Assembly: GCA_001798075.1 (NCBI GenBank)
Contig: MGRG01000014.1
Location: forward strand, 1 to 64,000
Direction of reading: 5' to 3'
Source: Deltaproteobacteria bacterium RIFCSPHIGHO2_01_FULL_43_49
Lineage (GTDB): Bacteria > UBA10199 > SPLOWO2-01-44-7
Length of the DNA stretch: 64,000 nucleotides
A program made the translations under genes and the position numbers. Each line of letters starts with the position of its first letter. Position 1 is the first letter of the stretch. The notes under the pieces are model-generated. The model made no database searches and had not been told where the DNA came from. It saw only the letters and a list, made by a program, of their open reading frames with translations. Shown here piece by piece: positions 34,971-44,904 of this stretch.

Positions 34971-36352
34971 TGGAACAGGTATTAACACTCGATCAAGAAC
35001 CCTTGTTGGGCCCTAAGAAAACGATTGCGGACGTGAATGAAGATGTCTGCAAACCGATGGAGCGTTTTCCTTCAAAGGCATGGTGGGTTGTTTTCGGAAT
35101 CGCCGCCTCTATTTTAACCATGGGTTTAGGGTTGGTGGCCTATCAGCTTCATATGGGTATGGGCGTTTGGGGTTTGAACCATCCTGTAGGGTGGGGAATT
35201 GATATTACCAACTTCGTTTTTTGGATCGGTATCGGTCACGCTGGAACTTTGATTTCTGCTATCTTGCATCTGTTTCGTCAGCGCTGGCGCACTTCCATCA
35301 ACCGCGCGGCAGAAGCCATGACGATTTTTGCGGTGATGACTGCCGGTTTGTTTCCTTTAATTCACTTAGGCAGAAACTGGTTTTTTTATTGGCTGCTCCC
35401 TTATCCCAATCAGAGAGGTTCTTTGTGGGTCAATTTTCGCTCCCCACTTTTGTGGGACGTCTTCGCTGTCTCGACCTATTTCACGATTTCGCTTGTCTTT
35501 TGGTATATTGGTTTGATTCCCGATTTAGCTTCTGTGAGGGATCGGGCCAAAAATAAAGTACGCAGATTGATTTATGGTATTTTGGCATTGGGTTGGAGGG
35601 GGAGTCAGCGTCATTGGAATCACTATGAGATTGCCTATCTGATTTTGGCCGGGCTTTCCACACCTCTGGTCCTCTCTGTTCACTCGATTGTTAGTTTCGA
35701 TTTTGCAACGTCTCTTTTGCCAGGTTGGCATACGACTATTTTTCCTCCTTACTTTGTTGCCGGTGCCATTTTTTCTGGTTTCGCGATGGTGGTCACCCTT
35801 TTGGTGATTGTGCGAAAGGTTTTCCAACTCGAAGACTACATCACCCTGGTTCATTTGGAAAACATGAACAAGATTATTTTGGTGACCGGCATGATGGTGG
35901 GCTACGCTTATGGCTGCGAATTTTTCACCGCCTGGTATTCTGGCAATATTTATGAATGGTTTACTTTTAAAAACCGCGCGATGGGGCCTTATGCCTGGGC
36001 CTATTGGACAATGGTTACTTCCAACGTGATTGCCCCTCAACTTTTTTGGAGCAAAAAATTGAGGCGGTCTATTCCCGTCATGTTTGTGATTTCTTTGATT
36101 GTGAATATCGGCATGTGGTTTGAGCGTTTCACGATTATTTCGACCTCTCTGCATCGTGATTTCTTGCCAACCAATTGGGATATCTATATCCCCACTTTTG
36201 TTGATTGGGGTTATACATTGTTTAGTTTTGGTTTCTTTTTCACTTTCTTTTTATTGTTTTGCAGGTTTTTGCCCACCATTGCGATGTCGGAGGTGAAATC
36301 GACTATGCATGTCGGGCGTAAAGTTCCGGAAGGAGAGGAGTACGTTTTTTAA
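34970..36352 (+). CDS. actC: ActC, NrfD-like quinol-binding membrane subunit
   Basis: ActC is a PsrC/NrfD-type polytopic protein (about 10 TM helices) thought to bind quinol and form a proton path. Motifs include [40 protein letters not shown] and [20 protein letters not shown]. It is 460 residues, normal for ActC. The start overlaps the actB stop by one base. Confidence 0.95.
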   Translation: MEQVLTLDQEPLLGPKKTIADVNEDVCKPMERFPSKAWWVVFGIAASILTMGLGLVAYQLHMGMGVWGLNHPVGWGIDITNFVFWIGIGHAGTLISAILHLFRQRWRTSINRAAEAMTIFAVMTAGLFPLIHLGRNWFFYWLLPYPNQRGSLWVNFRSPLLWDVFAVSTYFTISLVFWYIGLIPDLASVRDRAKNKVRRLIYGILALGWRGSQRHWNHYEIAYLILAGLSTPLVLSVHSIVSFDFATSLLPGWHTTIFPPYFVAGAIFSGFAMVVTLLVIVRKVFQLEDYITLVHLENMNKIILVTGMMVGYAYGCEFFTAWYSGNIYEWFTFKNRAMGPYAWAYWTMVTSNVIAPQLFWSKKLRRSIPVMFVISLIVNIGMWFERFTIISTSLHRDFLPTNWDIYIPTFVDWGYTLFSFGFFFTFFLLFCRFLPTIAMSEVKSTMHVGRKVPEGEEYVF

Positions 36353-36355
36353 TAT

Positions 36356-36874
36356 ATGGCTCACAAACTTTTAGGCATCGTCGGAATTTTTAAGGATCCT
36401 TATCATTTATTAAGGGCGGCTAAAGAGGTCCAAACGCGCAAATTTGAGCATTGCGATGCTTTTACCCCGTATCCTATTCACGGTTTGGACAAAATTCTGG
36501 GACACAAGCGATCAAAGGTTCCTTGGGTGACACTGGCTTTTGGTTTGATGGGTTGTTTTGGGGGGCTTGGTCTGCAAATCTGGGTTTCCGCAATCACTTG
36601 GCCACTCAATATTGGAGGCAAACCGTATCTTTCGATTCCGGCCTTTATACCGATTACTTTTGAATGTACGGTTTTGTTGGGTGGATTGGCCACGGCGGCA
36701 GCACTCCTCTTTTTTTGTAAACTTCCGAATTACCATACCAATCTTTTAGACAAAGAGATCACCAATAATGCCTTTGCCCTTTATATACCGGCAAAGGAAA
36801 ACGGGTTTAATGAGAATGATGTGAAGAGTTTTATGCAGAAAGCTGGAGCGTATGAAATTAAGATGGTGGAATAA
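36356..36874 (+). CDS. actD: ActD, DUF3341 subunit of alternative complex III
   Basis: ActD is a two-helix membrane subunit. LLGIVGIFKDPYHLLRAAKE starts the DUF3341 domain, then FTPYPIHGLDKILGHKRSKV and two TM helices (LAFGLMGCFGGLGLQIWVSA, VLLGGLATAAALLFFC). It is 172 residues. It lies 3 nt after actC and 5 nt before actE. Confidence 0.93.
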   Translation: MAHKLLGIVGIFKDPYHLLRAAKEVQTRKFEHCDAFTPYPIHGLDKILGHKRSKVPWVTLAFGLMGCFGGLGLQIWVSAITWPLNIGGKPYLSIPAFIPITFECTVLLGGLATAAALLFFCKLPNYHTNLLDKEITNNAFALYIPAKENGFNENDVKSFMQKAGAYEIKMVE

Positions 36875-36879
36875 AGACA

Positions 36880-37554
36880 ATGATCAATAACCAAATGCCA
36901 AATTCCAAACAAATTCCAATTTTCAAATTCCAATTTTCAAATTATTTGGTGTTTGGTGCTTGGAATTTGATGTTTATTTGGTGTTTGGTGCTTGGAGCTT
37001 GGAATTTTCTGGCTTGCTCTTCGAGCAAGCCAGCGTGGGAATATATGCCCGATATGGCGGACCAACCTTCGTTTAAGGCCGGGAAGTATGATCCCCAAGC
37101 TCCGCACCATCGCTCTTTAAGGGAGCCGGTGAAGGGAACGATTCCGAGGGGATATCAGCCCTATCCTTATAAAGAAGATCCAGAAGGAGCAGGAAGAAAT
37201 CTCAAAAATCCGCTTCTTCCAAGAACCGAAGCTGTTTTGGGTGCAGGACAAAAAACATTCAACACCTATTGTTTTGTTTGTCATGGTACAAAAGGTTTGG
37301 GTGATGGACCCATCGTACCGAAATTTCCAAAACCCCCTTCTTTGCAGTCGGAAAAAGTCAGGGGATGGAGCGATGGCCGAATTTATCATGTGATCACCAT
37401 GGGGCAAAACTTAATGCCCTCTTATGCATCGCAAGTTAGCGCAGAAGAGCGTTGGGCCGCGATTCATTATATTAGAGCGTTGCAAAAGTCACAAAACCCA
37501 ACGCCACAGGATGTGGAGGCGTATAAAAAAGAAAGGAGAAATCCTAAACACTAA
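36880..37554 (+). CDS. actE: ActE, monohaem cytochrome c lipoprotein
   Basis: ActE passes electrons from ACIII to the oxidase or a soluble carrier. The mature part (SSSKPAWEYMPDMADQPSFK) is followed by one haem site (CFVCHGTKGLGDG) and an axial Met in GQNLMPSYASQ. The signal region is odd: residues 1-45 are encoded by an inverted short-repeat array, with hydrophobic core YLVFGAWNLMFIWCLVLGAW and lipobox FLAC. No alternative start downstream would supply a signal. It lies between actD and actF. Confidence 0.92.
   Translation: MINNQMPNSKQIPIFKFQFSNYLVFGAWNLMFIWCLVLGAWNFLACSSSKPAWEYMPDMADQPSFKAGKYDPQAPHHRSLREPVKGTIPRGYQPYPYKEDPEGAGRNLKNPLLPRTEAVLGAGQKTFNTYCFVCHGTKGLGDGPIVPKFPKPPSLQSEKVRGWSDGRIYHVITMGQNLMPSYASQVSAEERWAAIHYIRALQKSQNPTPQDVEAYKKERRNPKH
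36884..37012. repeat. Inverted short-repeat array forming the ActE signal sequence
   Basis: The left half repeats CCAAATTCCAAACAAATTCC; the right half repeats its complement TTTGGTGTTTGGTGCTTGG and GGAATTTG. The stretch is a long imperfect hairpin lying in frame at the start of actE. It is built of the same kind of units as the spacers at 21683 and 37543. Confidence 0.92.
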
Positions 37555-37680
37555 ATCCTAAATTCTAAACAAATCCTAATGATCCAAATCCAAATGACCC
37601 AAACAGTTCCGTTTGGAATTTTGGTCATTCGAATTTAGAATTTGTTTAGGATTTAGATATTAGAAATTAGAATTTTCCCA
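37543..37680. repeat. Inverted short-repeat array between actE and actF
   Basis: Units such as CTAAATCCTAAATTCTAAAC on the left are complemented by GAATTTAGAATTTGTTTAGG on the right, giving a hairpin of more than 100 nt that fills the spacer. It covers the actE stop and ends just before the actF start. No promoter or terminator motif is clear. Confidence 0.9.
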
Positions 37681-37683
37681 GTT

Positions 37684-38886
37684 ATGGAGCACAAACACTA
37701 TACAAACATTAACCAGATCCCTAAGCCACCGGCATTTACGATGTCGCGTGGGCTTCATTTTATCTATCTCGGTCTTGTCATCATTGGAATTGAAGCATTT
37801 TTAATCGCGCTCCGCTCCGATCCGGATAGGGCCTGGCACAATTTTCTTTTGAATTATTTTTATTGGCTCTGCCTATCGCTATCCGGACTTTTCTTTGTCG
37901 CCTTGCAATATGTCACCGGCTCGATGTGGTCGACACCACTGCGTAGGGTTCCAGAGGCATTGATAGGCTATTTGCCCGTTGCTTTTGTTTTGCTTCTCAT
38001 TTTGTTTTTGGGAAAACATCATTTGTATGAATGGACCCACCTGGATGAGGTTTTGCACGATCCTATTTTGATAAAGAAGTCGGCTTATTTGAACTTTTCG
38101 TTTTTTGCCGCACGAAATTTCTTTTCCTTCTTGGTTTGGGGTCTTGTCGGTTTTTGGTTGGTTAAAAATTCACTCAAACAGGATCGCAATGGTGATGTAA
38201 AACTAACCAAGCTCAATAAAAAAATCTCCGCTCCTTTCCTCGTGGTTTTTGGAATTACCTTCACGGTGATGTGTTTTGATCTTTTGATGTCACTGGAGCC
38301 TCATTGGTATTCCACCATTTTTGGGATTTATTGTTTTGCAGGGCTTTTTTATTCTGGCATGGCGATCACCATTTTATTTGTTGTGGCCATGAAGAAGCAG
38401 GGGGCCTTGGCAGACGTAGTGAATGAAAATCATCTCCACGATTTAGGAAAGTTTATGTTCGCTTTTTGTGTTTTTTGGGCCTACATCGCCTTTTCTCAAT
38501 ATATGTTGATTTGGTACGCCAATTTACCGGAGGAAATAGGCTATATGATTCGGCGAACAGAGGGGGCTTGGACTCCGGTAGCTCTCGCTTTATTGTTTGG
38601 CAAGTTTGTTATCCCTTTCTTTTTATTGTTGTCCAGAGACGCCAAAAGAAATGAAAAATTTTTGGTGGCGGTTGCTGTTTGGGTCTTGGTTTTTCAATGG
38701 CTCGATTGCTATTGGATGATTTTTCCTCTTTTGGGGGAAAAGCCCGTTTTTGGGTGGCAAGAAATTGGTATTTTTCTTGGTTTCTTGGGGCTTTTTGTTT
38801 TGACAGTGACATTGGTGTTGCAAAAAATACCGCCGGTTCCAATGAAAGACCCAAGACTTTTGGAAGGAGTGAATCATCATCAGTAA
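37684..38886 (+). CDS. actF: ActF, polytopic membrane subunit of alternative complex III
   Basis: ActF is related to ActC and completes the membrane part of the complex. The 400-residue protein has about ten hydrophobic segments, including FHFIYLGLV-type TM1, FFSFLVWGLVGFWLVKNSLK, and the conserved LMSLEPHWYSTIFGIYCFAG and FSQYMLIWYANLPEEIGYMI blocks. It is followed 1 nt later by the SCO gene. Confidence 0.93.
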   Translation: MEHKHYTNINQIPKPPAFTMSRGLHFIYLGLVIIGIEAFLIALRSDPDRAWHNFLLNYFYWLCLSLSGLFFVALQYVTGSMWSTPLRRVPEALIGYLPVAFVLLLILFLGKHHLYEWTHLDEVLHDPILIKKSAYLNFSFFAARNFFSFLVWGLVGFWLVKNSLKQDRNGDVKLTKLNKKISAPFLVVFGITFTVMCFDLLMSLEPHWYSTIFGIYCFAGLFYSGMAITILFVVAMKKQGALADVVNENHLHDLGKFMFAFCVFWAYIAFSQYMLIWYANLPEEIGYMIRRTEGAWTPVALALLFGKFVIPFFLLLSRDAKRNEKFLVAVAVWVLVFQWLDCYWMIFPLLGEKPVFGWQEIGIFLGFLGLFVLTVTLVLQKIPPVPMKDPRLLEGVNHHQ

Positions 38887-38887
38887 T

Positions 38888-39745
38888 ATGAAATCAAAGT
38901 TTGCGAAAAATACGGGTCCTGCCAGTTTTGGGGCCCATCCTCCCGCTCGCTTATGCTCGGGGAGGATTATCCCAAAACTGTCACCCCTATTTTTCGCACT
39001 TTTTTTATTCCTTATTCCTTTACAGGTAATAAGTGTGGAAGAGACTCCAGCATCCTTACAAAATGTAGGTATTAATGAACGCTTAGGCAATGCTGTTTCG
39101 CTCGATCTTAACTTTGTCGATGAATCGGGTCAAAAAATTCCTCTCAAGACCTATTTTGACGGTAAAAAACCTGTTATTTTAATTTTGGCTTATTACGAGT
39201 GCCCGAACATCTGCAACTATCTTTTGCAAGGAACCGTGAATAGTTTGGCCAAACTGGCTTGGCCTGTTGGTGAAAAATTTGAAGTTGTGGTGATCAGCAT
39301 TGATCCTAAAGAAACACCCGCCATTGCCGTAAAAAAAAGAGAGGCGTTTAAAAATTGGCATTTGTTGACAGGAGAGGAAAAAAATATCCAACAAGTGGCC
39401 TCAGAGGTCGGTTTTCAATATCGCTATGAAGAAGAAACAAAACAATATGCCCACGGCGCTGGCATTTTTCTCTTAACTCCTGCGGGTCAGTTGGCTAGGG
39501 CGTTGCATGGCATTGAATTTTCAACTAGAGATTTGAAATTGGCGCTGGTGGAGGCCTCACAGGGAAAAATAGGGAGCGTAGTCGATCGACTCATGTTTTA
39601 TTGTTACCGCTATGACTCCACCAACAGGCGGTATGTCTTTGCCACGAATTTGATGAAGGGTGGAGGGGCAGCTACTGTTTTGTTGTTGGGGTTTTTGATT
39701 TTTAGAATGGGCCGTAAACCCTTCCAGGGCAAGGAAAAAAGATGA
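38888..39745 (+). CDS. SCO1/SenC copper chaperone
   Basis: SCO proteins deliver copper to the CuA site of cytochrome oxidase subunit II, encoded next. The thioredoxin-fold domain holds the copper motif CPNIC and the distal His in YAHGAGIFLL; a second TM helix (GAATVLLLGFLIFRMG) ends the protein. Residues 6-36 (NTGPASFGAHPPARL and on) are encoded by a B-type palindromic repeat, so the signal-anchor N-region is repeat-derived. It overlaps coxB by 4 nt. Confidence 0.93.
   Translation: MKSKFAKNTGPASFGAHPPARLCSGRIIPKLSPLFFALFLFLIPLQVISVEETPASLQNVGINERLGNAVSLDLNFVDESGQKIPLKTYFDGKKPVILILAYYECPNICNYLLQGTVNSLAKLAWPVGEKFEVVVISIDPKETPAIAVKKREAFKNWHLLTGEEKNIQQVASEVGFQYRYEEETKQYAHGAGIFLLTPAGQLARALHGIEFSTRDLKLALVEASQGKIGSVVDRLMFYCYRYDSTNRRYVFATNLMKGGGAATVLLLGFLIFRMGRKPFQGKEKR
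38903..38997. repeat. B-type palindrome, copy B1, inside the SCO gene
   Basis: Perfect arms GCGAAAAATA/TATTTTTCGC enclose GGGTCCTGCCAGTTTTGGGG and CCCAAAACTGTCACCCC. The core is shared with B2 (55721), where the arms are different but again complementary. It is read in frame as part of the SCO N-terminus. Confidence 0.93.
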
Positions 39746-40728
39746 TCGGTTTTTTGTTGATAACATTCAGACTTCCCCAAGCCTCCACTATGGCTTCCAT
39801 GGTGGATAATCTTTTTGATTTTATTTTGTGGACAAGTGTCATCAGTTTTGTCGGCATTGTTTTTGGCAAACTCCTCTTTTTGGTCCGTTTTCGCCGGAAA
39901 AAGGTGCCGGAAAGTAAAACCGCTTATATTACGGGCCATACGGCCATGGAGATGAGTGTTGCCGGTATCTTGCTTGTTTGGGTCATGGTCATTTTTTATT
40001 TTGGTTGGGTTGATTATAAAAAGTTGAGGGTTGCTCCTGCCAACTCATTGGAAATTAATGTCATTGCAAAACAGTGGCTCTGGGAGTTTCAATATAGTGA
40101 TGGCAGAAGGCTTACGAATGAACTTGTTGTACCAAAGGGAAGACCAGTTAAATTGATCATGACTTCACAAGATGTTTTGCACAGTTTTTTTGTCCCAAAT
40201 TTCAGAGTCAAACAAGACATCATTCCTAATACCTACACCAGTCTTTGGTTTGAAGCGACCCAATTGGGAGAACATCCGATTTATTGTGCAGAATATTGTG
40301 GAGCAGCCCATTCAGGAATGTTGGCAAAGGTTAAGGTTTTGGAACCCGATGATTTTGAAGCTTGGCAAGTTGAAGGGAGTTTAGGTCCTATGGCGGCATT
40401 GGACGCCACAGCCAATGCGAAGGTGAGTCCCGCTGAAATGGGCAAAACTCTCTTTTCCACAAAGGGTTGTAATGCCTGCCACAGTGTTGACGGTAAAACC
40501 GGTGTTGGCCCGACTTTTATGGGAGTTTTTGGGCACCAAGTCGAACTTCAAGATGGCAAGAAGGTCGCTGTCGATGAAAATTATGTTCGTGAGTCCGTGA
40601 TGGATCCACAAGCAAAAGTGGTCAAAGGCTTTCAGCCCATTATGCCGACTTTCAAGGGACAAATAACCGATGAAGAGATGAGCGCCTTGATTGCTTATAT
40701 TAAAACCCTAAAGGAGGCTGTTCAATGA
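39742..40728 (+). CDS. coxB: Cytochrome c oxidase subunit II with fused cytochrome c
   Basis: Subunit II accepts electrons at CuA. Two N-terminal TM helices are followed by the CuA domain ([14 protein letters not shown]; ligands in [17 protein letters not shown]) and a C-terminal cytochrome c with CNACHSVDG and Met in FQPIMPTF. This is the caa3 layout. It is 328 residues. ATGA overlap with the SCO gene; overlaps coxA by 4 nt. Confidence 0.95.
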   Translation: MIGFLLITFRLPQASTMASMVDNLFDFILWTSVISFVGIVFGKLLFLVRFRRKKVPESKTAYITGHTAMEMSVAGILLVWVMVIFYFGWVDYKKLRVAPANSLEINVIAKQWLWEFQYSDGRRLTNELVVPKGRPVKLIMTSQDVLHSFFVPNFRVKQDIIPNTYTSLWFEATQLGEHPIYCAEYCGAAHSGMLAKVKVLEPDDFEAWQVEGSLGPMAALDATANAKVSPAEMGKTLFSTKGCNACHSVDGKTGVGPTFMGVFGHQVELQDGKKVAVDENYVRESVMDPQAKVVKGFQPIMPTFKGQITDEEMSALIAYIKTLKEAVQ

Positions 40729-42332
40729 GTTCTCATGCGACGACTTATGTGAGTTTTTTGGAGGCTGAAAAAGGATTCAAGTCCTGGCTGACGACCTTGG
40801 ATCACAAACGGATTGGTTTGATGTATATGGCAACCTCCATGATCTTTTTTATGATTGGCGGGATCTTCGCGACTTTGGTTCGCTTGGAGTTGATGTTTCC
40901 CGGCCAGACCATTATGAGTGCCGGCACCTACAACAAATTCTTTACCTATCATGGTGCCATCATGATCTTCATGTTTATTATCCCGATTATTCCTGCTGCA
41001 TTGGGAAATTTTTTCCTACCCATCATGATTGGCGCCAAAGATGTGGCCTTTCCGAGACTCAATTTGGCCAGTTACTATATTTTTATAGCGGGGGCCAGTT
41101 TTGCCGTGTTGGCATTGATGCTCAAGGGGGCCGATACCGGTTGGACCTTTTATACCCCCTATAGCATTCGAAGCGGCACGAGTGTCGTTTTGGTGGCACT
41201 CGGTGTTTTTATCATGGGTTTTTCAGGTATTTTGACCGGCCTTAATTTTATGACGACGGTTCATAAACTGCGTGCCCCCGGCATGACATTTCACCGGATG
41301 CCTCTTTTTGTCTGGGCCATTTACGCAACCGCCATCATCCAGGTCCTCGCAACACCTGTCATCGGCATCACCACTCTTTTATTGATTATGGAACGGGTTT
41401 TGGGGATTGGTTTTTTTGATCCGGCATTGGGTGGGGATCCGGTCTTGTTTCAACATTTCTTTTGGTTTTATTCCCATCCGGCAGTTTACATTATGATTTT
41501 ACCAGCCATGGGGATTATCTCTGAGGTGATTCCCGTTTTTTCCAGGAAACATATTTTTGGTTATCACGCGATCGCCTATTCGAGTTTGGCGATTGCCTTC
41601 ATCAGTTTTGTCGTCTGGGGACATCATATGTTTGTCTCAAGTCAGTCGGACCTCGCCAATATGCTTTTTTCCTTTTTGACGATGTTTGTGGCTGTTCCCA
41701 CTGCGATCAAGGTTTTTAACTGGACGGCGACGATGTACAAAGGATCGATTTCCCTGAAGACCCCGATGCTTTATGCCCTTTCCTTTCTCTTCATGTTTAC
41801 CATCGGTGGATTAACGGGGCTTTTTTTGGCGGCACTTTCCGTCGATGTCCATTTGCATGACACCTATTTTGTCGTCGCCCATTTTCATTATGTCATGATG
41901 GGTGGGACGGTGATGGGCTTGTTAGCGGGGTTGCATTACTGGTGGCCAAAAATGTTCGGCAAAATGTATCCGGAAATCGCCGGAAAAATTTCTTGGGCCT
42001 TGATTTTTATCGGGTTCAATTTGACATTCCTTACACAATTTTTTGTGGGGTACTTAGGAATGCCGAGACGCTATTATGATTATCCGGTTCAGTATACTTC
42101 CTGGAATATTGCTTCCACCATTGGTTCCTGGTTTTTATTTGCAGGCTTCTTGTTGATGCTTATTTATTTTGTAAAATCGCTGTTTTTTGGAAAGAGGGTG
42201 GCCGAGGCGGCCAATCCTTGGGGGGGCAAAACGTTGGAGTGGCAAATTCCCTCACCCCCACCGATGCATAACTTTGCAGAGACACCCCATGTAACTGGGA
42301 GACCCTATGAATATGGAGTGGCTAAATTATGA
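40725..42332 (+). CDS. coxA: Cytochrome c oxidase subunit I (A2-type)
   Basis: Subunit I reduces O2 at the haem-copper centre and pumps protons. It has twelve TM helices; haem and CuB ligands lie in [28 protein letters not shown] and [17 protein letters not shown]. The motif YSHPAVY in place of the Glu of HPEVY marks the A2 subfamily typical of caa3 enzymes. It is 535 residues. The stop overlaps the next ORF start (ATGA) inside a C-family repeat arm. Confidence 0.96.
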   Translation: MSSHATTYVSFLEAEKGFKSWLTTLDHKRIGLMYMATSMIFFMIGGIFATLVRLELMFPGQTIMSAGTYNKFFTYHGAIMIFMFIIPIIPAALGNFFLPIMIGAKDVAFPRLNLASYYIFIAGASFAVLALMLKGADTGWTFYTPYSIRSGTSVVLVALGVFIMGFSGILTGLNFMTTVHKLRAPGMTFHRMPLFVWAIYATAIIQVLATPVIGITTLLLIMERVLGIGFFDPALGGDPVLFQHFFWFYSHPAVYIMILPAMGIISEVIPVFSRKHIFGYHAIAYSSLAIAFISFVVWGHHMFVSSQSDLANMLFSFLTMFVAVPTAIKVFNWTATMYKGSISLKTPMLYALSFLFMFTIGGLTGLFLAALSVDVHLHDTYFVVAHFHYVMMGGTVMGLLAGLHYWWPKMFGKMYPEIAGKISWALIFIGFNLTFLTQFFVGYLGMPRRYYDYPVQYTSWNIASTIGSWFLFAGFLLMLIYFVKSLFFGKRVAEAANPWGGKTLEWQIPSPPPMHNFAETPHVTGRPYEYGVAKL

Positions 42333-42492
42333 GAAAGCTTCCGCTCGCCGATCTCCAAAAGACGCCTCTCAATTTGGAGGTTCCACCCCCAAATTGGGGG
42401 CTCGACCCTCGCCCCGCCAAGTTTTTATCCCCCGCAAGGTTTGGCGGGGCTGCGGGACGCTTTTTTCGATCGGCTCGCTCGCGCTTTCTCAT
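42329..42492 (-). repeat. C-family structured element, copy C3 (minus strand)
   Basis: Perfect 10-bp arms ATGAGAAAGC/GCTTTCTCAT flank the core. Read on the minus strand it has GCGCGAGCGAGC at the start and GGCGAGCGGAAGC at the end, stem II GCCCCGCCAA/TTGGCGGGGC with loop ACCTTGCGGGGG, and stem III CCCCCAATTTGGGGG/CCTCCAAATTGAGAGG. It covers the coxA stop codon and the first 54 codons of the next ORF. Confidence 0.88.
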
Positions 42493-42862
42493 CTTTTTGA
42501 TTTTCATTGTTATTTTAAGTTGGAGTATGGCGCCTGCAACTTTGCAAGCGAAGTCGAAAACGCATTGGAAGCGTGGGATGTGGATTGGAGCACTGGGTGG
42601 TGCGGTAGTTGGTGGAACGACCTTTGCTATCATTGGTGGAAAAAAATGTGACCGTTATAATACCGATTTTGATATCTGTGGATCGGGTGGAGCGACCCTG
42701 CTGGGTGTTGGTGGAGCACTGGCGTTCGGATTGGTAGGAATGGGTATTGGAACTATTATTGGTGTCTCGATTAAAAAGGAAGAACCTGTGGTGTTAGCAC
42801 CCGTTATTTCTATAAAAGAGAATCAAACTTACGGAGGTCTTTCTCTAACGAAGAGTTTTTAA
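42329..42862 (+). CDS. Small glycine-zipper membrane protein with repeat-encoded N-terminus
   Basis: Residues 1-52 are encoded by a C-family element (C3). They lead into a hydrophobic signal ([20 protein letters not shown]) and a mature part with a glycine-zipper helix ([20 protein letters not shown]) and a second Gly-rich helix ([20 protein letters not shown]). It lies between coxA and coxC. Its start at ATG 42329 overlaps the coxA stop. I do not recognise it as an oxidase subunit; the true start could lie after the repeat. Confidence 0.6.
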   Translation: MRKLPLADLQKTPLNLEVPPPNWGLDPRPAKFLSPARFGGAAGRFFRSARSRFLIFLIFIVILSWSMAPATLQAKSKTHWKRGMWIGALGGAVVGGTTFAIIGGKKCDRYNTDFDICGSGGATLLGVGGALAFGLVGMGIGTIIGVSIKKEEPVVLAPVISIKENQTYGGLSLTKSF

Positions 42863-42887
42863 CATTAGCATTTTTAGGTGGCTAAAA

Positions 42888-43073
42888 TTTGAAATGTTTC
42901 CGAGCTGGCGTGGCGATGAGGGTGACGAAAGTCGTCTCGGACCCCACCAACACCTCATCGGGATACAATAATTGGTGGGGGAGAGCCGAGCGAATTTTTT
43001 GGGTCGACCCAGAAAATATCGCGTACTTTCGGCACCCTCAGCGCCAGGTAGCCAGCTCGGAACAATTTCAGAT
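42888..43073 (+). repeat. C-family structured element, copy C4
   Basis: Arms TTTGAAATGTTTCCGAGCTGGC and GCCAGCTCGGAACAATTTCAGA are complementary. Internal stems CCCCACCAA/TTGGTGGGG, with loop CACCTCATCGGGATACAATAA, and GCGAATTTTTTGGG/CCCAGAAAATATCGC match the C1-C3 fold but with different sequence. The element fills the coxC upstream spacer; AAGGAGA follows it as ribosome-binding site. Confidence 0.8.
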
Positions 43074-43087
43074 ATAAGGAGAGATGA

Positions 43088-43744
43088 ATGACTCACGGTG
43101 AAGTTACAGCAGGGACGACACATGTTGTTCCTCACCATTTTGACAGTCCTGAACAAGCCTTTGAGGCATCGAAGCTGGGCATTTGGCTCTTTTTGGTGAC
43201 TGAAATTTTGCTCTTCGGTGGTCTCTTTGTTGTCTACATTATCTTTAGAGCCCTCTATCCTGAAATGTTTCATGAAGCCTCTCATCATTTGAATAAAGTG
43301 TTGGGTGGCATCAACACGGTCGTGTTGATTTGTAGTTCTTTGACCATGGCACTGGCTGTTGATCGCACACGTCAAAATGATTCACCCAAAGCCAACCAAT
43401 ATATGTTGATGACGCTGTTTTTTGCGGCCTGCTTCATGATCATCAAATATGTTGAGTATTCTCACAAATTTCACGAAGGGTTGTTGCCCGGCGCTAATTT
43501 TACTTTTGAAGCAATTCAACATCCAAAAACACCCTTATTTTTCTCACTTTATTTCATGATGACCGGTTTGCACGGAATTCACGTGCTGGCGGGAATGGGT
43601 TTGATTACATGGGTTTTATGGCGTTCGAACAAAGGCCAGTTTAGTTCGGCTTATTATACACCGGTAGAGCTGGTGGGAATTTATTGGCATTTAGTGGACT
43701 TGATATGGATTTATTTATTTCCGTTACTCTACTTGATCGGGTGA
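43088..43744 (+). CDS. coxC: Cytochrome c oxidase subunit III
   Basis: Subunit III stabilises subunit I. The 218-residue protein has five TM helices: SKLGIWLFLVTEILLFGGLF, the HHLNKVLGGINTVVLICSSL segment and the conserved TGLHGIHVLAGMGLITWVLW, with HWYWHLVDLIWIYLFPL-like end (YWHLVDLIWIYLFPLLYL). AAGGAGAG lies before the ATG. coxD follows after 1 nt. Confidence 0.95.
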   Translation: MTHGEVTAGTTHVVPHHFDSPEQAFEASKLGIWLFLVTEILLFGGLFVVYIIFRALYPEMFHEASHHLNKVLGGINTVVLICSSLTMALAVDRTRQNDSPKANQYMLMTLFFAACFMIIKYVEYSHKFHEGLLPGANFTFEAIQHPKTPLFFSLYFMMTGLHGIHVLAGMGLITWVLWRSNKGQFSSAYYTPVELVGIYWHLVDLIWIYLFPLLYLIG

Positions 43745-43745
43745 T

Positions 43746-44852
43746 ATGGTGCATAAAGAGAAAAAGCATAAAGGTCACGCGAAAGCTTATATAAAGGTTT
43801 GGGTGGCGCTCCTTGTCTTGACCATCATTACGGTTGTCGTTTCCTATTACAACTTTGGAACCTGGAATATTTTGGTGGCGATGTTGGTGGCGACGGTTAA
43901 GGGGGCTTTGGTCTGCCTCTTTTTCATGCATCTTTTATATGATAACCGTGTGAACCAAGTTGTTTTTGTCTCCGCGTTTGCCTTTTTGGGGATTTTTGTG
44001 GGCTTGACCGCCAGTGATGAGTTGTTTCGCACCACGGAAAAAGCCGTTGTTGTTGCACAAGAGGCGTCCACGCCAAGTGGTGCCGATATGAATAAGTTGC
44101 GCGTTGCTAGCCCACAGTTAGTTGAAAAAGGGAAACAACTTTATAGTGTTCAGTGCGCAGTTTGTCACGGGGCTGCCGGCAAAGGCGATGGACCGGGGGC
44201 TCCTGCGCTAAACCCAAAGCCGAGGGATTTTACTTCGGGCTACTGGCGTTTTGGCGGGCAACCGACTCATGTTTTCAAAACAATTAGTGAAGGTTCTCCC
44301 GGAACGGCGATGGCGGCTTTTGGGACATTGGGTGTTGAAGAGCGTTGGAGTTTGGTTCATTTTGTTCGCTCCATTGCGCCCAACCCTCCCGATGACAAAC
44401 CAGAAGATTTAGCAGCGTTGGGGGGAGATAAAAAAACGGACCAAGGACCTGGGACTATGGACCAAGGACTTCAAAAACCGGTGCAACAAATTCCAATTTC
44501 TTTTGCAATGAAACGGTTGGCTAAAGAAGAAATGGCTGCGAGCGATGTTGCTGTTTTGCCGGAAGGCAAACAGGCTGAAGGTTTGGGCGAAAAATTATAT
44601 CAGGCCAATTGTTTGAGCTGCCACGGTCTGAGTGGAAAAGGTGGGGTTCCGATCACTAGAATTAGTGTCAATCCTCCTGTTTATTTAAAAACAAAAGATT
44701 TTGCCAAAGCCGATGGGGCATGGGTGAATGATAAAAATGTTTTTGTGGATATCGTTACAAAAGGTCTTCCAGGAAGAGGTAAGCCCGGCATCGCCCATTT
44801 TTCATCCGGAGAATGGGATTCTCTTTATCAGTACGTCCAATCTTTGAGATAG
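43746..44852 (+). CDS. coxD: Cytochrome c oxidase subunit IV fused to two cytochrome c domains
   Basis: Residues 1-100 are a three-helix prokaryotic subunit IV (YIKVWVALLVLTIITVVVSY, VATVKGALVCLFFMHLLYD). Then come two c-type domains with CAVCHGAAGKGDGPG and CLSCHGLSGKGG, separated by a linker partly encoded by a GGACCAA repeat (KTDQGPGTMDQGLQKP). The usual subunit IV is only about 100 residues, so this is a fusion that adds two haems to the oxidase. It is 368 residues and the last gene of the cox group before ctaA. Confidence 0.9.
   Translation: MVHKEKKHKGHAKAYIKVWVALLVLTIITVVVSYYNFGTWNILVAMLVATVKGALVCLFFMHLLYDNRVNQVVFVSAFAFLGIFVGLTASDELFRTTEKAVVVAQEASTPSGADMNKLRVASPQLVEKGKQLYSVQCAVCHGAAGKGDGPGAPALNPKPRDFTSGYWRFGGQPTHVFKTISEGSPGTAMAAFGTLGVEERWSLVHFVRSIAPNPPDDKPEDLAALGGDKKTDQGPGTMDQGLQKPVQQIPISFAMKRLAKEEMAASDVAVLPEGKQAEGLGEKLYQANCLSCHGLSGKGGVPITRISVNPPVYLKTKDFAKADGAWVNDKNVFVDIVTKGLPGRGKPGIAHFSSGEWDSLYQYVQSLR
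44438..44472. repeat. GGACCAA-type short repeat inside coxD
   Basis: GGACCAAGGACCTGGGACTA followed by TGGACCAAGGACTT lies in the linker between the two haem domains of the CoxD fusion. The same unit type occurs in the TPM signal peptide at 24427, on the other coding strand. Confidence 0.9.
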
Positions 44853-44904
44853 CCTTAAATAAGTTGCTAACTTTTAAAATTCCTGCTTACTTGTCTGCAA
44901 CTTA

